Shown: positions 8,595 to 17,704 of the stretch, in pieces
Layout of the letters: each line of letters opens with the position of its first letter
Numbering within the stretch: position 1 is the first letter of the stretch
NCBI RefSeq assembly: GCF_965277665.1
Contig: NZ_OZ255835.1
Coordinates: forward strand, 3,534,001 to 3,598,000
Length of the DNA stretch: 64,000 nt
Source of the DNA: Lichenicoccus sp965277665
GTDB lineage: Bacteria > Pseudomonadota > Alphaproteobacteria > Acetobacterales > Acetobacteraceae
Reading direction: 5' to 3'
Notes under the pieces: generated by a model
What the model was told of the DNA's origin: nothing
The model's input: the letters and a program-made list of their open reading frames with translations, nothing else
The model's database searches: none
Position numbers and translations under genes: made by a program

Positions 8595-8774
8595 TTATTC
8601 GGCGACGCTGCGCGCCTTGTCCTTGAGCTTGCCGGCGGCACTCTGCGCCTCGCCGGCTGCCTTCTCGGCCTTGCCCTCGGCGGACGTCGCACGATCGCCG
8701 GTCACCTTGCCGATGGCCTCCTTGAGGGAGCCCTTGACCTGACGCGCGCCACCTTCGATGCGATCCTTGTCCAT
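8595..8774 (-). CDS. CsbD family protein
   Basis: This is a 59-residue CsbD-type protein. The ATG at 8774 follows a near-perfect AGGAGG, and the product begins MDKDRIEGGARQVKGSLKEA, the family hallmark, followed by IGKVTGD and an Ala/Lys-rich helix. Family members are small, highly charged and typically induced under general stress; no biochemical activity is established. It is the first gene of a co-directional CsbD / membrane protein / CsbD-anchor set. Extending upstream would add Arg/Pro-rich residues not found in the family, so the shorter start is preferred. Confidence 0.85.
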   Translation of the reverse strand: MDKDRIEGGARQVKGSLKEAIGKVTGDRATSAEGKAEKAAGEAQSAAGKLKDKARSVAE

Positions 8775-8860
8775 ATCGTCCTCCTGTTCAGGCAGCTGCC
8801 GCCGCGGCGGCCGCCTTCGTCTGCCTGCCATCGCAAACGAGGGTTGGATAATCGGGTTTC

Positions 8861-10480
8861 CTAGTCAAACACCTGAAAAGACGAGTTTTTCTCTGAATTC
8901 TTTGGTGCTTTCGACCCAATTTGCTGGTTGTTTCGCACCTTCCGGACAGCGCGTCGGCCGGGTCGCTTGGGCGCGCTCGTGCCATCCAGGCCGCGCTCGC
9001 GGGCCCAGATGATGGCGGCGCCCCGGCGATTCACGCCGATCTTTCCGTAGCTGGCGGCCATGTGGTTGCGCACCGTCACGCGCGACAATCCCAGCCGCGC
9101 CGCGATGGCGGCGTCGTCGAGACCACCGGCGGCCAGCGCCAGGACTTCACGCTCGCGCACGGAGAGGTCTGTCGATTCCACTTGAGGCTGCAGCCTCTGG
9201 CCGGTGCGGGCGAGGTTGGCAAGCTTCTCGACGATCCGCTGGCCGAACCAGGAGGTGTCCTGCATCACCGCCTCGATCGCCGAGAGCAGCTCTTCCTGCG
9301 ACCGCTTGCGCGCCGTGATGTCCTGCATGACGCTGAGCACACAGGGTTCGCCCTGGATGGTTCCGGTCTCCGCCGACAACAGGTAGTCGACACTCTCGCC
9401 CTGCTTGGTGCACAGCCGCACGTCCAGGCTGTGGACATGCCCCTCCCGTCGCAGCGCATCGTAGATCTGCCGACGAATCCCGTCCTCGCCCCAGAGCTGC
9501 AATTCCGCCTCGGTGCGGCCGAGTGCCTCCTGGCGCTCATAGCCGGTGGCTGCGATGAAGGCGTCGTTGACGTCGAGCGTCCGGCAGTCGTCCAGGGTGC
9601 TCACCATCATCGGCCCGGGCGCCATCCGGAAGGCTTTCGAGAACCGCTCCTCGCTGTGCTTGAGCGCTTCCTCGGCCCGCCGTCGCGCCTCCAGGTCGGC
9701 GAAGGTGAACAGCATGCAGGCCTCCTCGCCGATCTCGATCGGCTGCCCGGCCACGATCACCAGCTTGCTGCCGCCATCGCCGAGCCGCAGCGTCGCCTCC
9801 ATCTGCGGGATGGTGCGCCCTTGCTTGAGCCGCTCGACCGCCAGATCGCGATCGCATGCGGCCTCGAGCACGTCGATGTCGTACAGCAGGCGGCCGAGCA
9901 GCTGCTCGCGCGCATAGCCGGTCATGTCGACAAAGCCCTGGTTGACCTTGACGTAGCGAAGATCGTCCAGCCGGCAGATGATCGCCGGCGCCGGATTGGC
10001 CGCGAAGGTCTTCTCGAAGCGCTCCTCGGCGCTGAAGCGCTCGGTCTCGTCGTTGATGATCAGCACCAGGCAGTCCGGCCGGCCGTCCGGCGTGGTCAGC
10101 ACCAGGCTGCGCAGCCGGTGGGTCCAGCGTGCCGGCTCGCCCGGCGGTCCGACCTCGACCACGACCTCGTCGAAGGCTTCGCCGGCCATGATCCGGTCCA
10201 TCGGGTACTCGCCCTCCGGCACCTTGTGGTTGTTCCGGTAGCGCAGTTCGAAACGCGCGCGGTATTCGTCGATCGTCCCGCCCAGCGCCTCGAGCTCAGT
10301 GACGCCGTGCATCTCGAGCGCCGACTGGTTGGCCCAGGCGATGGTCTGGTCCGAGTCGATGATCAGCACGCCGTCATTCAGGCCCAGAATGATCTGCTGC
10401 AATTGCGTGCGGTCGGCCCGCCGGTGCGGGATGGTGTCCGGCATGGTCGTGGCTTCCGGGGCTGCGTCTTGACGGCTCAT
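8861..10480 (-). CDS. Triple-PAS domain LuxR-type transcriptional regulator
   Basis: This is a 539-residue putative sensory regulator without a membrane segment. Three PAS domains run in order: about 28-145 (LNDGVLIIDSDQTIAWANQS), about 158-275 (NPAPAIICRLDDLRYVKVNQ) and about 285-400 (MAPGPMMVSTLDDCRTLDVN). A short helix leads to a C-terminal LuxR-type helix-turn-helix near residues 440-500 (LSVREREVLALAAGG, then AIAARLGLSRVTVRNH). It would sense a small ligand, redox state or light in the cytoplasm and bind DNA directly, with no phosphorelay visible. It is divergent from the prolyl oligopeptidase gene, a possible target by position. Confidence 0.8.
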   Translation of the reverse strand: MSRQDAAPEATTMPDTIPHRRADRTQLQQIILGLNDGVLIIDSDQTIAWANQSALEMHGVTELEALGGTIDEYRARFELRYRNNHKVPEGEYPMDRIMAGEAFDEVVVEVGPPGEPARWTHRLRSLVLTTPDGRPDCLVLIINDETERFSAEERFEKTFAANPAPAIICRLDDLRYVKVNQGFVDMTGYAREQLLGRLLYDIDVLEAACDRDLAVERLKQGRTIPQMEATLRLGDGGSKLVIVAGQPIEIGEEACMLFTFADLEARRRAEEALKHSEERFSKAFRMAPGPMMVSTLDDCRTLDVNDAFIAATGYERQEALGRTEAELQLWGEDGIRRQIYDALRREGHVHSLDVRLCTKQGESVDYLLSAETGTIQGEPCVLSVMQDITARKRSQEELLSAIEAVMQDTSWFGQRIVEKLANLARTGQRLQPQVESTDLSVREREVLALAAGGLDDAAIAARLGLSRVTVRNHMAASYGKIGVNRRGAAIIWARERGLDGTSAPKRPGRRAVRKVRNNQQIGSKAPKNSEKNSSFQVFD

Positions 10481-10570
10481 GCGGCGTGAACGCGACAGGC
10501 ATCAGGAAGTGCCGTGCGCCGCGGGCGATCGGCTTTTGCTGCACCGCACTCGCCAAGGCGATCGCGGCCG

Positions 10571-10619
10571 GATAGCGTTTCGCGGCGCAGAGGCCAGATA
10601 GCGTCTCGCGGCGCAGAGG
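10571..10619. repeat. Two-copy direct repeat, 26-bp period, in peptidase leader
   Basis: The segment 10571-10593 is repeated at 10597-10619 with one difference (GATAGCGTTTCGCGG versus GATAGCGTCTCGCGG). The second copy ends in the purine stretch that continues into the AGGGAGGACAGG ribosome site of the downstream gene. The arrangement looks like a recent tandem duplication. Confidence 0.85.
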
Positions 10620-10628
10620 GAGGACAGG

Positions 10629-12827
10629 ATGCGGCTCGGCTCGATGAAGACAGGCCTGGCGGTGCTTGCCTGCATGACGATCGCTCAGGGTGCCGTGACA
10701 CGTGGTCTCGCAGCCGATCGCGGCGCGCCGGCGACGGCGGTGGAGCCGGTGACCGACAGCTACCACGGTGTTGCGATCCGCGATCCGTATCGCTGGCTGG
10801 AGGACGGCGGCACCCCGCGCGTCGCGGCATGGTCGATGGCACAGAACAGCCGGACCCGCGCCACCCTGGACCGGCTCGCCGTGCGGCGGACGCTGCATGA
10901 CCGCATCATGCAAGCTGCCTCGCAGACCTCGCCGTCGTATCATTCCTTGACCATGGCGGGCGGCCGGCTGTTCACGCTGACCGTGCAGCCGCCGAAGCAG
11001 CAGCCGATGGTCACCGTGATGCCGCCTGGCGCCGATCCGTCGCAGGCGCGCGCGGTGGTCGATCCCAACACGCTCGATCCCTCCGGGCAGACCGCGATCG
11101 ACTGGTTCGTGCCGTCACCGGACGGCCACCGGGTCGCGGTCTCGCTGTCGCGCAACGGCAGCGAGGACGGCACCGTGCAGGTGTTCGACGTGGCAAGCGG
11201 CAAGGAGATCGGCGAGGCGGTGCCGCGCGCGCAATATCCGACCGCCGGCGGCTCGCTCGCCTGGAAGGCGGATAGCTCCGGGTTCTGGTACACGCGCTAT
11301 CCGGGCGCCGAGCGTCCCGAGGCCGACCGGCATTTCTTCCAGCAGGTGTATTACCACCGGCTCGGATCGGACCCTGCCGCCGACAGCTATGTGCTGGGCC
11401 GCGACTTTCCGCGCATCGCCGAGATCCAGCTCGACAGCCGGGAGAACCCGAACGCCGTCCTGGTGTCGGTGGCGAACGGCGATGGCGGCGAGTTCGAGCA
11501 CTACGTGATGACGGCCGACAAGGCGGGCGCCCAGCACGTCACCCAGGTCACGCACTTCGCCGACAAGGTCGTCGCCGGCACGATCGGTCCCGACGATATC
11601 CTGTATCTGGTCTCGAAGCGGGACGCTCCGCGCGGCCGCATCCTGTCGCTGCCGCTCTCCGACCTCGATCTGTCGCATGCGAGACTGCTGGTCGCGCAGG
11701 GCGACGGCGCGATCCAGGGCGGCGGCGAATTCGGCGGCGAGGCGGTGGCGGTGACCCGCGATGCGCTCTACCTGCGCGAACTCGTCGGCGGTCCGTCGCG
11801 GGTGGCGATCTTCGCGCATGACGGCACGCCGAAGGGCGAGATCAGGCTGCCGCCGGTGGCCGCGGTGGACGAGCTCGAGCCCGGTGTCGAGGGGCACGTG
11901 CTGTATGGCGTGCAGACCTACCTGCAACCGTATCACGTGCTGTCGTATGACGAGGCGAGCGGCCGGTCCGCGCCGACCGGCCTCGCGGAGACCAGTCCGG
12001 TCCGGTTCGACGATGCCGAGGTGGTGCGCCTCTTCGCGACCTCGAAGGACGGCACACGGGTGCCGGTCACCATCATCCGCCGCAAGGGCGCGTCCGCCGA
12101 CGGCAGGCGTCCGACGCTGCTGTACGGCTATGGCGGCTACGAGGTCTCGATGACGCCGCGCTTCGCGGGCGAGGCGACACGGCTGTGGCTCGATGCCGGC
12201 GGGGTATGGGCGGTCGCGAACATCCGTGGCGGCGGCGAGTATGGCGAGACCTGGCACAGCGACGGCGCGCTGACCCACAAGCAGCACGTGTTCGACGATT
12301 TCCTGGCCGCCGGTCGCGCCCTCATCGCGCGGCGCATCACCTCGCCGTCGCACCTGGCCATCCTCGGCGGCAGCAATGGCGGCCTGCTGATGGGGGCGGC
12401 GCTGACCCAGGCGCCGTCGATGTTCCGCGCCGTGGTGTCGCTGGTCGGCATCTATGACATGATGCGGATCGAACGCGACCCGAACGGCGCCTTCAACGTG
12501 ACCGAGTTCGGCTCCGTCACCGACCCGGCGCAGTTCAGGGCGATGCTGGCCTATTCGCCCTACCAGCATGTCCGGGACGGGGTGAGGTATCCGGCGGTGT
12601 TCATGGCGACCGGCACGCATGACGGACGGGTCAATCCGGCCCAGTCACGCAAGATGATCGCGCGGCTGCAGGCGGCAACAATGTCCGGCTACCCGGTCTA
12701 TCTGTCGATCAGTGACAAGGCCGGCCACGGCATCGGCAGCGCGCTCAGCGTACGGGTGGACCAGCAGGCCGACTATATGGCCTTCCTGTTCGACCAGCTC
12801 GGCATGACGTTTTCGTCGGGAAGCTGA
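10629..12827 (+). CDS. Secreted prolyl oligopeptidase family serine peptidase (S9A)
   Basis: This 732-residue protein has an N-terminal signal peptide (hydrophobic about residues 8-28). A beta-propeller of about 400 residues follows, starting with the family's DPYRWLED motif, then a C-terminal alpha/beta-hydrolase domain. The catalytic triad is visible: Ser582 in GGSNGG, Asp665 in THDGRVN and His700 in AGHGIG. Prolyl oligopeptidases cleave short peptides after proline, with the propeller excluding large proteins; this copy would act in the periplasm. The start has an AGGGAGGACAGG ribosome site. It is monocistronic, and a hairpin follows at 12846. Confidence 0.92.
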   Translation: MRLGSMKTGLAVLACMTIAQGAVTRGLAADRGAPATAVEPVTDSYHGVAIRDPYRWLEDGGTPRVAAWSMAQNSRTRATLDRLAVRRTLHDRIMQAASQTSPSYHSLTMAGGRLFTLTVQPPKQQPMVTVMPPGADPSQARAVVDPNTLDPSGQTAIDWFVPSPDGHRVAVSLSRNGSEDGTVQVFDVASGKEIGEAVPRAQYPTAGGSLAWKADSSGFWYTRYPGAERPEADRHFFQQVYYHRLGSDPAADSYVLGRDFPRIAEIQLDSRENPNAVLVSVANGDGGEFEHYVMTADKAGAQHVTQVTHFADKVVAGTIGPDDILYLVSKRDAPRGRILSLPLSDLDLSHARLLVAQGDGAIQGGGEFGGEAVAVTRDALYLRELVGGPSRVAIFAHDGTPKGEIRLPPVAAVDELEPGVEGHVLYGVQTYLQPYHVLSYDEASGRSAPTGLAETSPVRFDDAEVVRLFATSKDGTRVPVTIIRRKGASADGRRPTLLYGYGGYEVSMTPRFAGEATRLWLDAGGVWAVANIRGGGEYGETWHSDGALTHKQHVFDDFLAAGRALIARRITSPSHLAILGGSNGGLLMGAALTQAPSMFRAVVSLVGIYDMMRIERDPNGAFNVTEFGSVTDPAQFRAMLAYSPYQHVRDGVRYPAVFMATGTHDGRVNPAQSRKMIARLQAATMSGYPVYLSISDKAGHGIGSALSVRVDQQADYMAFLFDQLGMTFSSGS

Positions 12828-12845
12828 GCCGCGTCGAAACGAAAA

Positions 12846-12871
12846 CCGGCTCCCTATTCGCAGGGAGCCGG
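12846..12871 (-). terminator. Hairpin terminator between convergent genes
   Basis: A perfect 10-bp stem CCGGCTCCCT / AGGGAGCCGG closes a 6-nt ATTCGC loop. Read on the minus strand it is followed by a T-rich run (GGTTTTCGTTTC). It therefore suits the end of the sugar-binding-protein operon best and may also stop the peptidase transcript from the other side. Confidence 0.75.
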
Positions 12872-12902
12872 ATCGTTATCCTCCAGAAGCCGCAGACCGG
12901 AC

Positions 12903-14231
12903 CTACTTCTGGTAGCCGGCCTGGCGGATCGTCCGGTTGGTCGAAGCCTGCGCCGAAGCCAGCGCCTGATCCACCGTCTCCGAGCCGGCGAGGGTCGCGG
13001 CCACCGTCTGACCGACACTGGTGCCGATCGCCTGGAACTGCGGAATGCCGACATACTGCGCGCCTGTATAGGGGCGCGGGTTCTTGGTCTGGCCGGTCGG
13101 GTTGGAGTGGTTGATCGCGTCCTCGACGAAGCTCGAGAACGGCGCGACCTGCTTGTACTCGGCGGACGCGAACGAGGTGGCGCGCGTGCCGGGCGGGATG
13201 TTCACCCACCCATCGGTCTTGGCGACGAGATCGATATACTCCTTCGAGGTCGCCCAGGTCACGAACTGGCGCGCGGCATCGGCATGCGTCGAGGTCTTCG
13301 GGATCGCCAGGTTCCACGACCACAGCCAGGTCGGTCCGCCGGTGAAGCTGCCGGTGGGCAGGGCCGCGAAGCCGACGCTGTCGGCGACGGTGGACTGCTT
13401 CTTGTCATAGACCGTGCCGGCGGCCGAGGTGGCGTCGATCCAAATGCCGCAATGCCCGCTGGTGAACAACGACAGGGTTTCGTTGAAGCCGTTCGAGGAC
13501 AGGCCCGGCGGGCCGTCCGCCTTCAGGATGTCGTCATAGTAGGTGAGCGCCTGCTTCCAGGCGGCGGTGTTGATGGTCGGATGCCAGTGCATGTCGAACC
13601 ACTGGCCACCCATGGCGGTCACCAGCGTCGAGAAATACGCCATGTTCTCGCCCCAGCCCGGCTTGCCGCGCAGGCAGATGCCGTAGATGCCGTGCGCCTT
13701 GTCGGTGATCTTGTCGGCGAACTCGCGGATCTGGTCGTAGGTCGGCGCCGCCGGCATGGTAATCCCGGCCTTCTTGAACAGGTCGGTGCGGTACAGCGTC
13801 ATCACGCTCTCGGCGTAGAACGGCAGCGCGTAGAGCTGGCCCTTGTAGCTGATGCCCTGGCGCACCGGGGCCAGGATATCAGCCACGTCGAAGCTCGCCG
13901 GCAGGCCATCCATAGGCACCAGCCAGTTCTGCTTGGCCCAGATCGGCACTTCGTAGTTGCCGATGGTGAGCACGTCGAACTGGCCGCCATGCGTTGCGAT
14001 GTCGGTGGTGACGCGCTGGCGCAGCACGTTCTCCTCGAGCACCACCCAGTTCAGGTGGATGCCGGGGTGGCTCTTCTCGAACACCGGTGTCAGCTTCTGC
14101 ATCTCGATCATCTGCGTGTTGTTCACGGTGGCCACCGTCAACGTGGTGTCCGCCTGCGCCGACGTCGCCGCCAGCGCCATTCCGGCGACCGCCACCCCGG
14201 CTACGAACCCGGTCTTCTTGTTCTTCATCAT
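12903..14231 (-). CDS. Periplasmic sugar/polyol-binding protein of ABC transporter, orphan
   Basis: This is a 442-residue extracellular solute-binding protein of family 1. The signal peptide (about residues 7-27, cleaved after TSAQA) is followed by the family pattern TTLTVATVNN, then HPGIHLNWVVLEE and FDVLTIGNYE. Overall it resembles sorbitol/mannitol binding proteins of the SmoE type. ATG 14231 is chosen because a GGTGGGG lies just upstream; a GTG at 14246 is the longer option. It is the last gene of a minus-strand set after the kinase and the GatZ-like gene. No permease or ATPase is present here, so those must be encoded elsewhere. Polyol uptake is inferred. Confidence 0.82.
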   Translation of the reverse strand: MMKNKKTGFVAGVAVAGMALAATSAQADTTLTVATVNNTQMIEMQKLTPVFEKSHPGIHLNWVVLEENVLRQRVTTDIATHGGQFDVLTIGNYEVPIWAKQNWLVPMDGLPASFDVADILAPVRQGISYKGQLYALPFYAESVMTLYRTDLFKKAGITMPAAPTYDQIREFADKITDKAHGIYGICLRGKPGWGENMAYFSTLVTAMGGQWFDMHWHPTINTAAWKQALTYYDDILKADGPPGLSSNGFNETLSLFTSGHCGIWIDATSAAGTVYDKKQSTVADSVGFAALPTGSFTGGPTWLWSWNLAIPKTSTHADAARQFVTWATSKEYIDLVAKTDGWVNIPPGTRATSFASAEYKQVAPFSSFVEDAINHSNPTGQTKNPRPYTGAQYVGIPQFQAIGTSVGQTVAATLAGSETVDQALASAQASTNRTIRQAGYQK

Positions 14232-14393
14232 CAACGTTTTCCCCACCCGGCGGTCAGCTCATCCGGTTGCCGCCGTCTATATTGTATGTCTGCGCAACGA
14301 TATAGGCCGAATCCGGGCCGGCAAGGAAGAGGGCCCGTCAGGCAACCTCGTCAGGATGCGCCATCGTGATGATGGCGACTTTCCCCCGCAGGA

Positions 14394-15713
14394 TCATGCC
14401 TGCGCCTCCTGCGAGGCTGATGTCGATGGCCTCCGGGGCCGGCAGGCGCGGCCGTAGGCGCGCAGCACGTCGCGCACCGTCTCGATCAGCAGCGTGCGGG
14501 CGTGCGGCCGGATGGCGCCGAGCATGACCCGCTCGTGCAGCCGCGGCAGGTGCTGGCTGACCAGCGTCGCCGGAATCGGCGCATCGCCGAGACGATCCAG
14601 CAGCGCGCTCACCGCCGCCCGTGCGGCCGGCGCCGGCCAGTAGTAGCGGATGCGGTCGCTGTAGCTGTAGTGGCGCAGCACGCGCTGCTCGTCCGCGGTG
14701 CCCGGATAGTGGCTCTGCCAGTATTTCGGCTCGGCCAGCATCAGCGCTTCCATAATATCCGGCAGCCTGGGGGTATCCGGCAGCCTGGGATGGCCGGGAT
14801 GCAGGATGGCGTCGATCGCATCCAGGCCGTAGAGCGCCTCGCGCAGGGCGAAGGTCAGGCCGGGCCCGACCTTGAGGATCGCAAAGCCGTCCCGCACCAG
14901 GCGCTGCAGGCTTGCCTCCGGCTGGTAGTCGGTGGAGTGCGCCTCGAACACCAGCCCGGGCATCGCATCGAGCGAGGCGGTCAGCGCCAGCGCCCGGTCC
15001 GGCGCATACACCGCGACATCCTCGTGTCCGAACTCGACGCCCGGCTGCACCACGATCGCCAGCACCCGGCGCCACGCCTCGCCGCCCGCGACATTCCGGA
15101 AGGCCGCCTCATGCACCGCGTAGGTCGCAAGCACCGCGCCGGCCTCGGTCGGCTGCAGGTGATCGAGCGCCTCCAGCGCGCCGCCCGGAGTCGGGACCTC
15201 GGTGCCGATGATGTACACCGCCTGGCCGGGGGCCGACCGCTCGGCGGCTGCTGCAAGCCTGGCGGCGCGCTCGGCGGTGAGTGCGTCGGCAAGGGCGGCC
15301 GGTTCAGGGCCGCAGCCCATGCTGGCGTCGAGATGCAGCTTCACGTAGCCGGCGGCGGCATAGTCCGCGATCATCTGCTCGGCGCGCGCCATCGCCGCGT
15401 CCGCCGGCAGGTGCTTCCAGGGGTTCGGGCCGAGATGGTCGCCGCCCAGGATCACGCGGTCCCTCGGGAAGCCCACCGCATCGGCGATGCCATACACGAA
15501 GTCGCGGAACGCGGAGGGCGTCATGCCGGTATAGCCGCCCTCCTGGTTGACCTGGTTGCAGGTCGCCTCGATCAGCAATTCGGTGCCATCGTCGAGGGCC
15601 TGCAGCAGCGCCGCCTCGATCACCAGCGGATGCGCCGAGCATACCGAGACAATGCCGCAGGGGGCATGCGCCGCCCGCGACGCGGCGAGGCGGGTGAGAG
15701 CAGGGTTGGTCAT
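14394..15713 (-). CDS. GatZ/KbaZ-like protein (tagatose pathway)
   Basis: This 439-residue member of the GatZ/KbaZ family was first known as the non-catalytic subunit of class II tagatose-1,6-bisphosphate aldolase. The family segments are clear: IEATCNQVNQEGGYTGMTP, GGDHLGPNPW and KLHLDASMGC, followed by a C-terminal YYWP segment. No GatY catalytic subunit is encoded nearby. Some stand-alone relatives act as tagatose-6-phosphate 4-epimerases, giving fructose-6-phosphate in galactitol/altritol use, and the adjacent PfkB kinase fits that route. Its ATG overlaps the TGA of the kinase gene. An in-frame RLPDTPRLPD micro-repeat lies near 14760-14785. Confidence 0.85.
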   Translation of the reverse strand: MTNPALTRLAASRAAHAPCGIVSVCSAHPLVIEAALLQALDDGTELLIEATCNQVNQEGGYTGMTPSAFRDFVYGIADAVGFPRDRVILGGDHLGPNPWKHLPADAAMARAEQMIADYAAAGYVKLHLDASMGCGPEPAALADALTAERAARLAAAAERSAPGQAVYIIGTEVPTPGGALEALDHLQPTEAGAVLATYAVHEAAFRNVAGGEAWRRVLAIVVQPGVEFGHEDVAVYAPDRALALTASLDAMPGLVFEAHSTDYQPEASLQRLVRDGFAILKVGPGLTFALREALYGLDAIDAILHPGHPRLPDTPRLPDIMEALMLAEPKYWQSHYPGTADEQRVLRHYSYSDRIRYYWPAPAARAAVSALLDRLGDAPIPATLVSQHLPRLHERVMLGAIRPHARTLLIETVRDVLRAYGRACRPRRPSTSASQEAQA

Positions 15714-16705
15714 GCGGTGTCTCCGATATCGTCGACCCCGCGATGGTCGATGATGAAGGCATCGAGCTCGGCGAAGCTGCAGGCGCCTTCCATCGGTCCC
15801 CGCACGCCGACCGCGCGCGCGCCGCTGGCACTCGCATAGCGCAGGCTGTCCGGCACGCTCATGCCCTGAAGTCGGCAGGTCACGAAGGTGGCGCCGAAGC
15901 AGTCGCCGGCGCCGGTCGGATCGAGCTCGGCGACGCGAAACGCGGCCATGTGCCGGGCGCCGTCGCGGTCGTAGTGGCTGGCCCCTCCGGCGCCCCGCTT
16001 GACCACGATCTCGGCGACTCCGAGCGAGAGGATCTCGGCGATCGCTCCCGCCTCGTCGGGGGCCGCGGTCAGCAGGGTGAGTTCCGGACCGCTCGGCATG
16101 AAGATGTCGCAGGCGTGCAGCATCGCCTCCAGGGCCGCGCGCATTTCGGGAATGCGCAGCATCTCCTTGCGCACGTTCGGGTCGAACGAGACGGTGCCCC
16201 CGCGCGTGCGCACCTGGGCCGCAGCCTGCCTCGCCGCCTCGATCAGGCCGGCCGAGAACAACGACGAGCCCATGATGTGCAGGTGGCGGCAGCCCTGCAG
16301 CAGCAGGCCGGCGGCCGCATCGATCCGCGTCCGGCCGCTGGCGCTGTGGCGGATGTTGAAGACGAAGTCGCGTTCGCCATCCTCGCGGTAGCGCACGAAG
16401 GCGCTGCCGGTGGCCTGCTCGGGATCGATGCGGATCGCCCGCACATCGACCCCGTCCCGGCGCAGCCGCTCGACATTCAGCCGGCCGAAATCGTCGTCGC
16501 CGACGCAGGCGATCATGCCGGCCGCAGCATCCAGCCGCGCCACCTGGTCGATGAAGATCGCCGGCGCGCCGGACGGGAACGGCCCGCGCAGTGCCAGCGG
16601 CTCGCGAAAGCCGTCGCCGCGCGTCTCGGCCATGATCTCGACCAGGATCTCCCCGATCGTGACGATTGTTCCCGAAGATGCGGTCCCGGGTGATGCCGCC
16701 TGCAT
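15710..16705 (-). CDS. PfkB family carbohydrate kinase
   Basis: This is a 331-residue ribokinase/PfkB-fold kinase that would phosphorylate a sugar in the cytoplasm. The N-terminal GEILVEIMAE strand and the C-terminal signature LDPTGAGDCFGATFV, with the catalytic Asp of GAGD, are both present. ATG 16705 is preferred because AAGGGA precedes it; longer frames add basic, unlikely sequence. The stop overlaps the start of the GatZ-like gene, so the two are coupled. Given the neighbours, tagatose or tagatose-6-phosphate is the most likely substrate, but fructose or 2-keto-3-deoxygluconate cannot be excluded. Confidence 0.85.
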   Translation of the reverse strand: MQAASPGTASSGTIVTIGEILVEIMAETRGDGFREPLALRGPFPSGAPAIFIDQVARLDAAAGMIACVGDDDFGRLNVERLRRDGVDVRAIRIDPEQATGSAFVRYREDGERDFVFNIRHSASGRTRIDAAAGLLLQGCRHLHIMGSSLFSAGLIEAARQAAAQVRTRGGTVSFDPNVRKEMLRIPEMRAALEAMLHACDIFMPSGPELTLLTAAPDEAGAIAEILSLGVAEIVVKRGAGGASHYDRDGARHMAAFRVAELDPTGAGDCFGATFVTCRLQGMSVPDSLRYASASGARAVGVRGPMEGACSFAELDAFIIDHRGVDDIGDTA

Positions 16706-16740
16706 CGAGTTGTCCCTTCTGTTCGGCCCGCTGAGGTCCC

Positions 16741-16801
16741 AGGGCATGATCCGATCGATCATGCTCTGCTTATGATATGATAGAGCAGCCGAGGCTGCTC
16801 T
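16741..16801. promoter_or_regulatory. Two inverted repeats in a divergent promoter region
   Basis: Two operator-like palindromes lie between the divergent kinase and DUF72 genes. The first pairs AGGGCATGATC (16741-16751) with GATCATGCTCT (16757-16767), 10 of 11 positions matching around a 5-bp spacer. The second is a perfect AGAGCAGCC-GA-GGCTGCTCT (16782-16801). Either could bind a dimeric regulator; none is encoded next to them. Confidence 0.45.
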
Positions 16802-16850
16802 AACGTTTTCCCAGGCAGACCGCGAGCGCGCGGGAGGCTTGGGAGGAACG

Positions 16851-17630
16851 ATGGCAAAGACCGGATCACGCAAGGCCTTCCACCCGGTTCGCGTCGGCAT
16901 TGGCGGCTGGAGCTTCCCCGAATGGCGCGACAATTTCTATCCGAAGGGGCTGCGGCAGGCCGACGAGCTGGCGCACGCGGCGGCCCGGCTCGGCTCGATC
17001 GAGATCAACGGCACCTTCTACCGGACGCAGACGCCGCAGACCTTCCGCTCCTGGCGGGCAGCGGTCCCGGACGGCTTCGTGTTCTCGGTGAAAGCGGCCC
17101 GCGGGGCGGCGCAGCGCAAGGACGCCGCCGAGGCCGCTCCGTCCGTCCAGCGGTTCCTCGGCTCCGGGCTGACCGAACTGGGGTCGGCGCTCGGGCCGAT
17201 CCTTTGGCAGCTGCCGCCGGCACGCCGGTTCGATGCGGACGGCTTGGCACGCTTCCTCGATCTGCTGCCAGAGCGACAAGACGGGATCGCCCTGCGTCAT
17301 GTGCTGGAGGCCCGGCACGAGAGCTTCGCGACCGAACCGGCGCTGCGTCTGCTGGCCGAGCGCAACGTCGCCCTGGTGGCGCTCGACCTCGACCCGGACG
17401 CACCGGGTGCTGCGGCCGGGTTCCCGCTGACCGCGGACTTCGCCTACCTCCGCCTGCAGGCGACACGTGACGAGCAGGCGCTGGGCTACGCGCCGTCCGC
17501 GCTGGACGACTGGGCCCGGCGCCTGCGAACCCTGTCGAAGCAGCGCGAGGTCTTCGCCTACGTGATCGCGGGTGCCAAGCATCGCGCCCCGGCGGCGGCT
17601 CAGGCGTTGATCCACAGATTGGAACCGTGA
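16851..17630 (+). CDS. DUF72 (YecE-like) protein
   Basis: This is a 259-residue protein of the DUF72 family, a TIM-barrel-like fold of unknown activity. Typical family segments are VRVGIGGWSFPEWRDNFYPKG at the N-terminus, IEINGTFYRTQTPQTFRSW, and FVFSVKAARG, with LPP near residue 120. The ATG at 16851 directly follows GGGAGGAACG, which decides the start. It is monocistronic and divergent from the tagatose-type kinase gene. The function of DUF72 proteins is not established. Confidence 0.85.
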   Translation: MAKTGSRKAFHPVRVGIGGWSFPEWRDNFYPKGLRQADELAHAAARLGSIEINGTFYRTQTPQTFRSWRAAVPDGFVFSVKAARGAAQRKDAAEAAPSVQRFLGSGLTELGSALGPILWQLPPARRFDADGLARFLDLLPERQDGIALRHVLEARHESFATEPALRLLAERNVALVALDLDPDAPGAAAGFPLTADFAYLRLQATRDEQALGYAPSALDDWARRLRTLSKQREVFAYVIAGAKHRAPAAAQALIHRLEP

Positions 17631-17704
17631 GTTGCCGGACATCTTGCGTAACCGGCAGTTCGCCCCTTAATGAGAACCATGCCGGTCATGTTGACCGGTT
17701 GACG

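Noticed and set aside
11115..12620. 501-residue minus-strand frame antisense to the prolyl oligopeptidase
   Set aside because: The peptidase has a full catalytic triad; the antisense sequence is Arg/His-rich with no motif.
17630..17660. Hairpin TGCCGG/CCGGCA after the DUF72 gene as a terminator
   Set aside because: The stem is only 6 bp with a loop of about 15 nt and no T-run, so it is too weak to call.
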